Source: Bostrychus sinensis
Lineage: Eukaryota; Chordata; Actinopteri; Gobiiformes; Eleotridae
Direction of reading: 5' to 3'
Assembly (NCBI GenBank): GCA_020698575.1
Contig: CM036253.1
Span: 34,011,719-34,075,718, forward strand
DNA: 64,000 bases
Positions within the stretch are counted from its first letter, which is position 1. Each line of letters opens with the position of its first letter. Below are positions 22,746 to 34,024 of the stretch, piece after piece. The notes beneath the pieces are model-generated. The model did not search any database. It was not told the origin of the DNA and saw nothing but the letters and a program-made list of their open reading frames with translations. The translations under genes were made by a program, and so were the position numbers.

Positions 22746-24296
22746 TGAACAAAAATATAAACGCAACACTTTTTCTTTTGCTCCCATTTTTCATGAGATG
22801 AACTCAAAGATCTGAAACTTTTTCTACATACACAAAATAACCATATCTCTCAAATATTGTTCACAAATCTGTCAAATCTGTGATAGTGAGCACTTCTCCT
22901 TTGCCGAGATAATCCATCCCTCCTCACAGGTGTGCCATATCCAGATGCTGATGAGACAGCATGATTATTGCAGAGGTGTGCCTCAGACTGGCCACAATAA
23001 AAGGCCACTCTGAAATGTGCAGTTTAATCACACAGCACAATGCCACAGATGTCGCAAGTTTTGAGGGAGCGTGCAATTGGCATGCTGATGGCAGGAATGT
23101 CCACCAGAGCTGTTGCTCGTGAATTGAATGTTCATTTCTCTACCATGAGCCGTCTCCCAAGGCGTTTTAGAGAATTTGGCAGTACATCCAACCAACCTCA
23201 CAACCACAGACGACGTGTAACCACACCAGCCCAGGACCTCCACATCCAGCATGTTCACCTCCAAGATCGTCTGAGACCAGCCACTCGGACAGCTGCTGAA
23301 ACAATCGGTTTGCATAACCAAAGAATTTCTGCACAAACTGTCAGAAACCGTCTCAGGGAAGCTCATCTGCATGCTCGTCGTCCTTATCGGGGTCTCGACC
23401 TGACTCCAGGTCGTCGTCGTAACCGACTTGAGTGGGCAAATGCTCACATGCGATGGCGCCTGGCGTTGGAGAGGTGTTCTCTTCACGGATAAATCCCAGT
23501 TTACACTTTTCAGGGCAGATGGCAGACAGCGTGTGTGGCGTCGTGTGGGTGAGTGGTTTTCTGATGTCACTGTTGTGGATCAAGTGGCCCATGGTGGCGG
23601 CGGGGTTATGGTATGGGCAGGTGTATGTTATGGACGAAGAACACAGATGCATTTTATTGATGGCATTTTGAATGCACAGAGATATCGTGACGAGATCCTG
23701 AGGCCCATTGTTGTGCCATACATCCAACATCATCACCTCATGTTGCAGCATGATAATGCACAACCCCATGTTGCAAGGATCTGTACACAATTCTTGGAGG
23801 CTGAAAACATCCCAGTTCTTGCATGGCCAGCATACTCACCAGACATGTCACCCATTGAGCATGTTTGGGATGCTCTGGATCGGCGTATACGACAGCGTGT
23901 TCCAGGTCCTACCAATATTCAGCAACTTCGCACAGCCATTGAAGAGGAGTGGACCAACATTCCACAGGCCACAATCGACAACCTGATCAACTCTATGCAA
24001 AGGAGATGTGTTGCACTGCATGAGGCCAATGGTGGTCACACCAGATACTGACTGGAGTCCCCAGACCTCCCAGTAAACCCCCCCAGTAAAACAAAACTGT
24101 ATGTTTCAGAGTGGCCTTTTATTGTGGCCAGTCTGAGGCACACCTGTGCAATAATCATGCTGTCTCATCAGCATCTGGATATGGCACACCTGTGAGGAGG
24201 GATGGATTATCTCGGCAAAGGAGAAGTGCTCACTATCACAGATTTGAAAGATTTGTGAACAATATTTGAGAGATATGGTTATTTTGTGTTATTTTG
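22743..24296 (+). mobile_element. Tc1-like transposon with long inverted repeats, right end lost
   Basis: The left end CACTGAACAAAAATATAAAC directly follows TA. Long inverted repeats of about 200 bp are visible (22830-23026 against 24108-24290). The outermost 85-90 bp of the right terminus are absent: the element stops at GTTATTTTGTGT and runs into (TA)n. It sits inside the (TA)n of unit 1 only, so it arrived after the array formed. Confidence 0.85.
23040..24051 (+). pseudogene. Tc1-like DD34E transposase, one frameshift
   Basis: The ATG at 23040 opens the N-terminal DNA-binding part (two helix-turn-helix regions, residues 1 to about 120). A single frame change near 23455-23480 separates it from the catalytic part (23428-24051). 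That part has all three acidic residues in place: VLFTDKSQF, LQHDNAQPH and SPIEHVWD, with the usual spacing, and ends in GGHTRY. Length is about 335 residues, normal for Tc1. Because of the frameshift and the lost right terminus, this copy cannot move by itself. Confidence 0.9.

Positions 24297-24348
<52 letters not shown>
24297..24348. repeat. (TA)n between Tc1 and R4-type LINE
   Basis: TA run with one TG interruption, joining the truncated Tc1 end to the 5' end of the LINE. Confidence 0.9.
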
Positions 24349-24351
<3 letters not shown>

Positions 24352-26525
24352 GTATGAAAAACTGGACAGCACCAGGGCCTGACATGATCCACACCTACTG
24401 GCTGAAAAAGCTAACTTCACTCCATGAGCGCCTGGCAGCACAAATGAACCAGCTGCTAAAGGATGGGACCCACCCTGAATGGCTAACTGAAGGCCGGACA
24501 ATCCTGATCCAGAAGGATCCCCTGAAGGGAACGGCCCCATCCAACTATCGACCAATAACCTGTCTCCCCACCACATGGAAGCTCATGTCAGGCATCATAG
24601 CGGCTAAGATAAGTGGGCACATGGATCAATACATGAGCACAGCACAGAAGGGCATTGGTAAAAACACCAGAGGAGCTAAACACCAGCTGCTCGTAGATAG
24701 AACAGTCGCTCAGGATTGCAAAGCCAGACACACTAATCTGTGCACCGCCTGGATTGATTACAAGAAAGCCTGTGACTCAATGCCACACACATGGATCATG
24801 GAATGCTTGGAGATGTATAACATCAACAGGACTCTAAGAGCCTTTAATGCAAATTCGATGAGGCAGTGGAAGACCACCCTTGAGGCCAACTGCAAGCCAA
24901 TTGCACAAGTGTCCATCAAATGTGGGATATACCAAGGAGATGCTCTGTCCCCGCTGCTGTTCTGCATAGGTCTGAACCCCCTCAGCCAGATAATCACCAA
25001 GACTGGCTATGGGTACCGACTCAGGAACGGGGCCACCATCAGTCACCTCCTCTACATGGATGATATCAAGCTGTACGCCAAGAGCGTGAGAGACATTGAC
25101 TCACTGATCCACACAATCAGGATCTACAGCAATGACATCAGAATGTCATTCGGACTTGAGAAGTGTGGGCGGATGGTGACAAAGAGAGGGAAGGTAGTCC
25201 ATACAGTAGGGGTCCCACTCCGAGACGGCAGAATAGCAGACATTGAGGACAGCTACAAGTACCTTGGAATCCAACAAGCAAATGGCAACCTGGACCAGGC
25301 CACAAGAAAAGCAGCCACAGCCAAATACCTCCAACGAGTAAGGCAAGTCCTAAGGAGTCAGCTCAATGGCAAGACCAAAGTCAGGGCAATCAACAGCTAT
25401 GCCCTGCCAGTCATCAGATACCCTGCAGGAATAATAAGTTGGCCAAAGGAAGAGATTCAGACCACAGATGTGAAAACACGGAAGCTCCTAACCATGCATG
25501 GAGGGTTCCACCCCAAATCCAGCACCCTGAGACTGTACACTAAGCGCAAGGAAGGAGGCAGAGGACTAGTGAGTGTCAAAACCACTGTCCAGGATGAAAC
25601 ATCCAAGATCCTTGACTACATCAGGAAGATAGCCTCAACAGATGAAGTTCTCAGTGAATGTCTCAGGCAGTGTAAAACAGAGGACGAGGTGCTGGAGGAA
25701 CCATCATGGGAGGAAAAGCCCCTACATGGGATGTACCATCGACAGATAACTGAAGTGGCTGACATCGAGAAATCCTACCAATGGCTAGAAAGGGCTGGAC
25801 TGAAGGACAGCACAGAGGCACTGATCATGGCTGCACAGGAGCAGGCCTTGAGCACCAGAGCAATAGAGGCCCAGATCTACCATACAAGACAAGACCCCAG
25901 GTGCAGACTGTGCAAAGAGGATCCTGAGACAATCCAACACATAACTGCAGGCTGTAAGATGCTGGCAGGGAAAGCATACATGGAGCGTCATAACCAAGTG
26001 GCTGGTATAGTGTACAGGAACATCTGTGCAGAGTACAGTCTGGAAGTCCCGAGGTCAAGATGGGAAACACCTCCAAAGGTGATAGAGAATGACCGAGCTA
26101 AGATCCTGTGGGACTTCCAGATCCAGACAGACAAAATGGTAGTGGCGAACCAACCGGACATTGTGGTGATGGACAAACAGCAGAGGAAAGCCGCTGTGGT
26201 TGACATCGCAATACCAAGCGATTGTAACATCAGGAAAAAGGAACACGAGAAACTGGAAAAGTACCAAGGCCTCAAAGAAGAACTTGAGAAGGCCTGGAAT
26301 ATGAAGGCAACAGTGGTGCCTGTGGTCATCGGAGCACCCGGGGCAGTAACCCCCAAACTGGAAGAGTGGCTACAGCAGATCCCAGGAAAAACATCAGACA
26401 TCTCAGTCCAGAAGAGTGCAGTCCTAGGAACAGCAAAGATACTGCGCAGAACCCTCAAGCTCCCAGGCCTCTGGTAGAGGACCCGAGCTTGGATGGATGA
26501 AACCGCCCACGGAGGGCGAGAGGAC

Positions 26526-26530
<5 letters not shown>
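24349..26530 (+). mobile_element. R4-type LINE with restriction-like endonuclease, 5'-truncated
   Basis: Non-LTR element bounded on both sides by (TA)n. The 5' end (CAGGTATGAAAAACTGG) lies inside the reverse transcriptase gene when aligned with the longer copy at 52136-54938, so it is 5'-truncated. The 3' UTR is about 53 bp and ends AGGACAATTT directly into (TA)n. Restriction-like endonuclease LINEs of the R4/Dong/Rex6 group are known for site preference, including simple repeats. Confidence 0.85.
24352..26477 (+). CDS. R4-type LINE protein, N-terminally truncated
   Basis: About 708 codons open from the 5' junction to TAG, without its own start codon. In order: reverse transcriptase with SNYRPITCLP, IYQGDALSPLLF and the catalytic YMDD; a CCHC finger (CRLCKEDPETIQHITAGC); and a restriction-like endonuclease with PDIVVMD and VVDIAIPSD, the PD...D pattern. 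No stop or frameshift is visible. Compared with the copy in unit 3 there are scattered substitutions (for example KKACDS against KKAYDS, altering a conserved aromatic in the reverse transcriptase). Confidence 0.85.
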
Positions 26531-26604
<74 letters not shown>

Positions 26605-26624
26605 TTGTATCTAATGGCACTGCT
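26531..26624. repeat. (TA)n and right palindrome arm (unit 1)
   Basis: (TA)n at 26531-26599 is followed by ATTTGTATCTAATGGCACTG at 26603. This matches the right arm of the palindrome in units 2 and 3 with one change near its end. Its left-arm partner is missing in this unit. Confidence 0.85.
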
Positions 26625-27765
26625 GCAATATCTATAGACAACTGTATTGGTCTTGCAACAGATGGATGCATCACAATGTGTGGGCAACATAATTCAGTGC
26701 TTCAAAAATTCCGTGAGCGCAATCCTCAAATTGTGTACATTAAGTGTGTGTGCCATTCTCTTCAGCTCTGTGCACCAAAGGCTGTCAGTGTGCTCCCCAG
26801 AAATGTAGAGTACATGGTTTCTCATACCTACAATTGGTTCTCAAATTCCACCCAGCGTCTCCAAAAATATGCTGAACTGTACAAAACCACAAATGTGAGT
26901 GAAAATCCCCTGAATATTGTGCATCTGTCAGATACTAGATGGCTTGCAATCAGTGAGTGTGCCAATCATATCCTTTCACAGTATGATGAACTTAAACTGC
27001 GCTTTCAGTTGACAAAAGACAGTGAGAGGAGCTATGGAGCAGAATTACTGTACCAAATGTAAAGTGATAGCATCAACCTGATCTACCTGAACTTCCTCCA
27101 ACCAATTGTGTCAGAGTTGAACAGACTTAATAAAATCTTTCAACTTGAAAAAACAAATCCTGCAAAACTTCTGATGGACTTACTGACATTTTACACATCT
27201 CTTATTGAGCGCATAGGACTGCCAAAATCATTTAAGAGCTGGAAAGACCTAATGGACTATAATCTTAATGAAGACCATCTTTTTTCCCCTTAATGCTGTG
27301 GACTTTGGGGTCCATTTTCGCCTATCTTTGTCTGAAGCCAAGGGTACCCTTAGCAGTGCAACTGAAGAGGACATAAAACGCAGGTGCAGGGAGTACATGC
27401 TGGTGCTGTCAAAGGAGATTAAGAAGAGGCTTCCAGAAAATATAAAACAGTTGGAGGCACTCAAATTTCTGTCACCAAGTCATGTTCTTTCCTCAACTAA
27501 ACCAAAGCTGGATGAGCTTCCATTTGATCACCTTTTTAAAGGGGATGTTGGAAAAGCAGAGCAACAGTGGAGAGTAATTCACTCTCTAGATTGGAACAAT
27601 AAAGAGGACAGCAAAAGAGAGGACTTCTGGATAGAGGTACATGCATACACAGACACAAGTGGAGAAAGGAGCTTTGAAGATCTTGGCACTTATGCACTGA
27701 GCCTTCTTGGTTTATCATTCAGTAATGCAGCAGTTGAGCGTTCATTGCTAGGCAACGGCATAATA
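26600..27765 (+). pseudogene. hAT-family transposase remnant (unit 1)
   Basis: Three broken frames in order: up to 27062 (IGLATDGCITMCGQHNSV, CVCHSLQLCAPKA, LSDTRWLAISEC), then 27108-27293, then 27268-27768, ending with LLGLSFSNAAVERSLLG. The DTRW motif and the SNAAVERS dimerisation motif are those of hAT transposases and the ZBED/ZMYM-like genes derived from them. The N-terminal zinc finger and first catalytic part are missing. It occurs in all units, so it predates the array. Confidence 0.85.
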
Positions 27766-27795
27766 TAAACGGCAAGAAGAAAAAATAATAATAAA

Positions 27796-27890
27796 TATAG
27801 CCGCAAGCGGCGATGGTAGGCCCTTGCCTGCCGCGCCCGGAGCTGGGGCAGATTTGCCAAAACTTGCCAAATTTTTAGATGTGGCTCTTT
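27796..27890 (+). repeat. Fish interspersed repeat fragment upstream of gene copy 1
   Basis: The sequence from ATAGCCGCAAGCGGCGATGG to GATGTGGCTCT is shared, in the same orientation, with the start of the repeat at 31737. The gene copy is therefore bracketed by direct repeats about 3.9 kb apart. Confidence 0.7.
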
Positions 27891-29236
27891 AAAAATTGAC
27901 AAAATGTGACATAATTCAGTGGCGCCATAAGATTACATTGTATAGGATTCCCATTGGAATATAATGGGGAGTTTCTGACATTGCCATGGCAAAACTGTAC
28001 AATCTAAAGCATGAGTCCAATTGACTTTTTTCATTGTTGTGAGCTGATGGACTTTGCTGCCAAATTTCATACATTTCCAATAAACTTTATTTTTGCCCTT
28101 GTGGCACAAATCTAACCGCCGTGCACTGTGCATAAACCAAACTGTAGCCTGGGGGACAAATGCTGCCCACAGAGCATTTTTTATTGGCCCCTGGGCTTCA
28201 TTCTCAATTGGTCCAAAATTGATGTGTAGATAAAAACCTTCATATTTCTATGAGATGGACCTGGCAATTTAAGACAAAAAATGAAAAATAGCGGCTGGTA
28301 GCGTAACAAAAAGTAACAAGTCCAGATCAGTGTGGAAGGGCATCCAGAGTAAAACCTGTGCCAAAGTAGATGCATGAATGATTTACTGTGGAGATCCCTG
28401 AAGGAAAGGGAGCAAATGTGTCACCTCTAGTGAGTGGCCCTCCTCCACACACACATATTTTTAAGTTTGTGGCCAATGAAAATGAAAAAAGTTTGGACAC
28501 GCCTGGCATAGACCAACACCAATCGAAACTGAGCAAGTCTGGCTCATCTCTAACGCGCCGATTACCTCTGTCTGCACCAAGACCAGGCGTGCATAGGGCT
28601 CTTATTCTGCATAAAAAATGCAGCTGTTGTTGGAGCCGAGAACACAGACCATCAACATTACAAGATTAAATCTGAATGAACACTGACAAACTATTCAGTT
28701 GATTTTATGAATGTAAACTAAGGCTAATTATAGACGCTAATTGCCACATTGGATTAAATGTCTAAACTTGACTTGCTAATATTTTCTAAGCAGGCACTGA
28801 TACATGTGGTCAAGTGGTTGTCAGTTTCAAAAAAGTATATTGTTCATTCATAATTGGCAATCCTTGGTGGCTAATGCTAATTTCTTTATTGAAAATGCAT
28901 CATATTTTAAACTTCCGGTACCATTCTTTCTGTTTACAAACACTAACAGGGTTTATTTTAATTATACATTTCAGTACCATCAGCTAAAGTAGGCTACTAA
29001 TAATATTAAACAAATGGGCAGTTGCATAGCAACCGTAGCCTTGACCGTAGCCTTTATGAGTGCGTCATAGGCCAAACTTCTAGAATGCACCTTTAGAGGA
29101 CTTCATGCTCATTTTGTGAGTTGAACTCAGCTGTGTTGGTTTGCTTTTTCACTCTGTTGGTAAACTTTTGTTTTTAGTGCTTTTTCTTGCTGCTTTGGTG
29201 GTTGTGTTTTTTCACATACTTCCTGTAGCGAGTATC
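27891..29236. other. Upstream region of gene copy 1
   Basis: Conserved among units and presumably holds the promoter and 5' UTR. A 93-codon frame (28388-28669) is open here and in unit 3 but has a CGA-to-TGA stop in unit 2, so it is not a conserved gene. Just before the ATG at 29237 the same frame stays open for over 30 codons and reads as hydrophobic residues without an ATG, preceded by TTTGTTTTTAG, a possible acceptor. Confidence 0.5.
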
Positions 29237-31143
29237 ATGGATGCTCTCAAAGAAACTAGAGGCCTCTACAAACCGATCCAGGTATGCCACACATTTCTGG
29301 AGATACTGACTGAGCTTATTGTGAAGGGCACATTTGTTCTCAGTTAAAAGTGTGTTTGTTTTTAGTAACAGAGGTTTAGAAAGAAGGCTACCGTAATTTT
29401 GTTAAATACTAGAGAAAAAACTACTGAACTGCTTTGTATATAGTGGGAAATCAAATCAGAAAGTCCAGTCTAAGTTAGGAAAAGTAAAAAACAAGTGGAT
29501 AAAAAGTAACATTAAGTACTGCACTTTTAAATGAATAAAAATTTCGTTAATGCAGTGTATAATAATTAGATAGGATAATGCAGCAGTTATATTGACATGT
29601 TTTAATTTTCTACTCTGTTGTTTTCCTCAGGTGTTGTTTAGCACCCCGGTTTATGAGCGAGCCTTGCAGACTTGTTGGCACCTGCCATCCTACAAGACCA
29701 ACGTAAGGATACATTGTTTTGTACTATTGCACTCATATTAATTATGAAAATATAAATGTCATACTGTATGTCTTTTGTTTTTCTTGTGTTCCTCAGATCG
29801 CGGTGGTGCTTGAGCTTTTGAGGCTGCAGCAGGAACACCTCCTGTCTGCGGATGTCACTGATGATGACATGACCAGTCTGCTGCTGGAGCAGGGCAAGAA
29901 GTCCCTCCGAGTACAGTAAGTTACACACTGTTTAACACTGTTTAATGTTGAAGAAGCACAAGACTAAAGCATATATTTGTGTGTCATTTTAGACTCTGGC
30001 AGTTTGAGATTGAGGACAGGGATGAGGACGTGGCCAAACCGCTCCTGAATTTGGTAAGAGGCTAAATCACCTGAGCACTTTAAACTTGGCCTATGATCGT
30101 TATATTCCGTGAATGCACTGATCATGTTTTTCTTTTTTTTCTTTCTTTATTTTTTTGTCTCAGACCTGGGACGTGATCAATTCCCTCAAAATGAGAGACG
30201 CTGTATTTGAGGCCAGAAGGTTCCTTGCGTCTCCAAACGACATCCCTCCGAGCTTCCAGTAAGTCACATGACAGACGCAGTTTAATATCTTTTTGTTTTT
30301 TTATGAACATGTAAAACTAACTTTGCTTCTTTTCACAGACATCCTAAGCTCGTGAGCCTGGCTCATGCCTATGCCAGAACCCTGTCCCAGCTGAACCAGG
30401 AGCCTCCTCGCTTGCTTCAGCCTAGGGAGGTGGTGATGGAGGTGGTGCCCAAGGTCATTCACGGCCTGTGGCTGCCCCCGCCTAGCGCCTCCTGTCTGAG
30501 CATGCCATCCAAAGAGCTGAGTGCTCCAGCCATTGGCCTGACACAGTCCGTCCTGGACCGGGTGTCCAAAACCCTGCCCGTCATGCTCCAGCAGGTCCAC
30601 TTCACCCGCTCTGTACGGGACGAAATGGTCCAGAGAATTGTGGACACAATTACGCAGATGTTTCCTGGAGACAGACTGGAGAGGAGACTGAGCTCCTTCT
30701 CCCTAGATCTTCTTAGATCCATCACCAGCACCGCCGCAGAAGAAATCTGTGAACTGTTCCAGCCACAAACAGATGAAGATCCAGAGACAAGTGCAGTCCT
30801 GGAGTCTGCTTCTCCTCTGCCTCCAACCATTGAACTGACAGAGGAGGCTGATGCTGAGGAACCAGCTGAGGATGTGACCACTGTCCTGCCTACAGATGCT
30901 GTCCTGCCGGAGGAGTTGACCAGTGTCCAGTCTGACACAGAATGTCCCGATCTTGCTACGGAGACACAGATCTCTACAGAGCTCCCTGCAGCTGCCTCTG
31001 GGTCCACCACTGATGTTGGTGTTCAGACCTCATCGCTGCCTTCCCCCAGCTCCACTGAGGGCTGCATCTTCTGCCGCTTCAGCAGATGGGTCAGGAACAT
31101 CTACAACTACTTCCTCTCTGTGGAGGACACTCATGAGGAATGA
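29237..31143 (+). CDS. Unrecognised six-exon gene, copy 1 (398 residues)
   Basis: Exons: 29237-29281, 29631-29702, 29797-29915, 29993-30053, 30164-30258 and 30339-31143. Every junction is GT-AG and the phases fit (0, 0, 2, 0, 2), giving one uninterrupted frame from ATG to TGA. Residues 1-135 are mixed helical (VLFSTPVYERALQTCWHLP; IAVVLELLRLQQEHLLSADV). Residues 136-275 look helical and amphipathic (SVRDEMVQRIVDTITQMFP near 222-240). Residues 276-365 are rich in E, D, P, S and T and are probably disordered. The end has CIFCRFSRWVRNIYNYF (373-389), basic and aromatic with a C-x-x-C pair, perhaps a membrane or partner contact. No known domain was recognised. AATAAA follows at 31188. Relative to copies 2 and 3, this one has E at 152, T at 262 and L at 336. 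Start choice: first in-frame ATG with G at +4; an upstream exon adding a hydrophobic N-terminus cannot be excluded. Confidence 0.8.
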
Positions 31144-31736
31144 ACTATTTCTCGTTCTTTTTTTCATGTATTCATTTATTGTTGTTGAATAAATTGTACA
31201 CGTTTGTACAACATTTCAATGGAGAAGTTTGACTTTGTATAAGTATGGTGACCAAGTGCACGGCCAAAACAGGAGGAGGGGAAATACGCCTGCAGTGAAG
31301 TCCAACAATTTGTGGCTCAGATCACACACCATCATGCCCGAAATCCACTTCTTGCGTGTGTTGGATGTGATTTTGCAAATAAATGCATTAAACTGAATTG
31401 TAAGAACTTTTCTGTCAATGGCATGAACACAGTTTGTGCATAAATGAGGAGCTCTTTAAGAGCACGCAACATAAAACACATTCAGCTGTGATTCTCAGCT
31501 TTTAAGTTTACACATTATAAATGTTAAACAGCCTCCTAACAGCAGATATTATGCACAGTCTCTTTAATAATAATAATAATAATAGCAGGGCACAAACTTT
31601 ATCCAGGTCAAAACTGTAACTTTAGTCTGTATTTTACAAAAAAAAAAAAAAAAGAGGCGAGGGAGGAGGAGAGGGGGCAGTGAAGTGTCTGTGCGTTACA
31701 TCTTTGATCACCACTAAACTCAGACAAACAAAAAGT
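31144..31736. other. 3' UTR and flank of gene copy 1
   Basis: AATAAA at 31188-31193 is the likely polyadenylation signal. Further on are an (AAT)n stretch near 31566-31585 and an A-run at about 31638-31654. No other gene. Confidence 0.6.
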
Positions 31737-32151
31737 AAATATAGCCACAAGCGGCGATGGTAGGCCCTCGCCTGCAGCGCCCGGAGCTGGGGCAGATTTG
31801 CCAAAACTTGCCAAATTTTTAGATGTGGCTCTGATATCATGAATTTTTGAATGTCTCCTGCTCTCTTGACTTGTATGTAGCAGCTGTGACCTGTTGTTTT
31901 GACCTTTTCCATATTCAATCACTGTGTCAAATTTTATTTGGCTACGACAAAGTTCATTTTTGGTGAATAGCCATAGGCGCAATGTATTTTGATTTTCCAG
32001 GGGGCGCTGTCGCGCCATTTTTCAGAGTTTTTTATCCTGATCTTTAATTTTGTGCAAAATTGGAAAAGTCATGCACTTTTGGGGCAGTGCTGTTCAATCA
32101 CAATAGGCCCTGCGCCACCTCTGGGGGCTCGGGCCTAATAATAATAATATT
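31737..32151 (+). repeat. Fish interspersed repeat ending in (TAA)n (unit 1)
   Basis: It runs from AAATATAGCCACAAGCGGCG to GGGGGCTCGGGCCTAATAAT, a retroposon-like 3' end with a TAA-type tail. Copies are at 48524-48938 and 60175-60588. Its first about 95 bp also lie upstream of each gene copy. Confidence 0.6.
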
Positions 32152-32638
32152 CCTTACAATATTCCTTACCGCTTTCGCGGCTACCGCGATATATATATTT
32201 TTGGAAAGCGCGTGTGCATTCCTACCTGTTCATGGGGGTCGCCCATTGAGCTACTTTAGCTCTGAACAATTATAAATATGTGTTTTTCCCACCACATACC
32301 TATATGCACTGAAAGTGCACGATGCCATGAGTGTGTACGTGAGTGTTTAGTGAGGGATGAGTGCTTCGCGCTCTGTTTTAAGTGTGTTTCGCGCACTTTC
32401 TGCACAGCCTCAGATTTTGTGTTGTTTTAATATTTAACTTAAAAACTGTGCCACGATTTACTGCTGTGCATAAAATTTATATTGGAAACATAGAGAACTT
32501 CGCCCTCTTTTGAATTATGTGTTTTCCAAAGCTCTGTGATGTATTATATTTGAACTACAAGCTACCAATGGACAGAGGTTCGACCATCTGATCTATTGAC
32601 TTACATTTAAAACTTTGATAGTTAGCTTCTATGTAGCA
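32152..32638. other. Shared 3' spacer of array unit 1
   Basis: No coding frame. It ends GATAGTTAGCTTCTATGTAG and then joins the LINE fragment; this is the unit junction. Confidence 0.7.
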
Positions 32639-32991
32639 CTCTGTTGGGTGCTCGAGGGTTCATGGGAGTTCGCCCAACCAGTCCACATGTGCTTTGTGGA
32701 CCTGGATAAGGCGTTCGACCGTGTCCCTCGTAGCATCCTTTGGGGGTGCTCTGGGAGCAAGAGTTTGGTTCGCATTGCTGGTTGTAAGTGGGACCTGTTT
32801 CCAGTGCATGTTGGACTCCGGCAGGGCTGCCCTTTGTGGGCTCTGCCCTGGGAACGCCTTGGGGTTCCTCCAGAGGAGCTGGAGGAAGTGTCCGGGGAGA
32901 GGGATGTCTGGGTGTCCCTGCTTAGACTGCTGCCTCCGCGACCTGGCCCCGGATAAAGCGGAAGAAGATGGATGGATGGATGGATGGATGG
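32639..32991 (+). repeat. LINE-derived segment opening unit 2
   Basis: The same internally deleted RTE LINE as at 18572-18928, with the same two deletion joins and a (GGAT)n tail. Here it starts abruptly after unique spacer DNA instead of continuing into LINE sequence. Confidence 0.9.
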
Positions 32992-33298
32992 AAAAAGTTA
33001 TCACAACTAGTCAAAAGGATTTTATTTACAGGACACATGCAAGCAGTTACAACCACACACAATCAAACGTGTATAATAATGTATTAGTCTTATACAGCAC
33101 TTTTTTTAATAATTTAAAGTCACTTTACAATTAGGTGTAACATTCATTTACTTCTCAGTCACACTCTGTGGTTCACAGCAAGAACAGTGACTAAAAATAT
33201 TTAAATATGCCTACTATATAAGGACTGATCAGGTATTGCAGAGCAATCTAGTGTTCACCTCATACCTACACTGGGATGTCAGATCTTTTTCTTCCATG

Positions 33299-34009
33299 TG
33301 TAACAGGGTTTATAATGTTATGATTCCACTTGTCATTACTCTTATTGGGCATATGTATTTTGGTTGACTTGGCGCCCCCTCCTGGTGGCTGATAGTGGTA
33401 AGTGCCGGGAGCACGGTGTGCACGTCGCCATTTCATGTAAGACGAGCACAAGGTGGGTTACGGATATTAGCATTGTGTTCAAATATTGTGTATTATTGTC
33501 ACATGTCCATTATATGACTTCTGGCTAACTGTACAGAGTACTCATGTCCTTTGGGAAACTCATGTGTTCGTGTACTGTACAATGAATGAGCTTAATAACA
33601 TACTTAATGGACTTATACACATATGGAATTGCTTGCTAGCTGTATGCTAATGTAAAATGCTATTCCCCGTAGTGTGCTGTACCCGCCTGTGATGAGCCCA
33701 TGATTTCTGACCAGTACTTATTTGTTCCGTGCAGGTACATTTATTTTACTGTATTCTTGCCATTATTACATAGGCCATTTTCATGTAAGACGAGCACAAG
33801 TGTGCTGTACCCGCCTGTGATGAGCCCATGATTTCTGACCAGTACTTATTTGTTCCGTGCAGATTAAACAGCACTCAAAGACCACTGTCTCTGTCAATTA
33901 TTCAAACACAACGCAGACAGACTATACTGAGGGAAAGGATCGAACACAGCGAACGGGTTGAATCTGGACCAAGCTGGACTATAGAACGGCCAAGTTCAGC
34001 GTGGTTACA
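33299..34009 (+). repeat. 5' LTR (711 bp)
   Basis: Begins TGTAACAGG and ends GTGGTTACA, so the termini TGTAAC/GTTACA are inverted. A 62-bp segment is repeated directly inside it (33673-33734 and 33801-33862). The second copy is preceded by another short duplicate (CATGTAAGACGAGCACAAG, also at 33435). Confidence 0.95.
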
Positions 34010-34010
34010 C

Positions 34011-34024
34011 TGGTGCCGTGACCC
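34011..34024 (+). other. Primer-binding site of the Gypsy element
   Basis: TGGTGCCGTGACCC begins two bases after the 5' LTR, the position where a tRNA 3' end pairs to prime minus-strand synthesis. The priming tRNA was not determined. Confidence 0.75.

Noticed and set aside
22577..22815. Open frames translating to IYIYIY runs at this and other TA tracts
   Set aside because: These are translations of (TA)n microsatellites, not proteins.
28478..28487. GAAAATGAAA, an interferon-response-like core upstream of gene copy 1
   Set aside because: Such a 10-base match is expected by chance in AT-rich DNA, and it lies about 750 bp from the start codon. It is too weak to argue for interferon control.
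28388..28669. 93-codon open frame upstream of the gene
   Set aside because: Unit 2 has a CGA-to-TGA change that stops it, and the sequence lies in the presumed promoter region.
30459..31010. 183-codon minus-strand frame opposite the last exon of the gene
   Set aside because: It is a shadow of the plus-strand coding exon, which has matching splice sites and phases.
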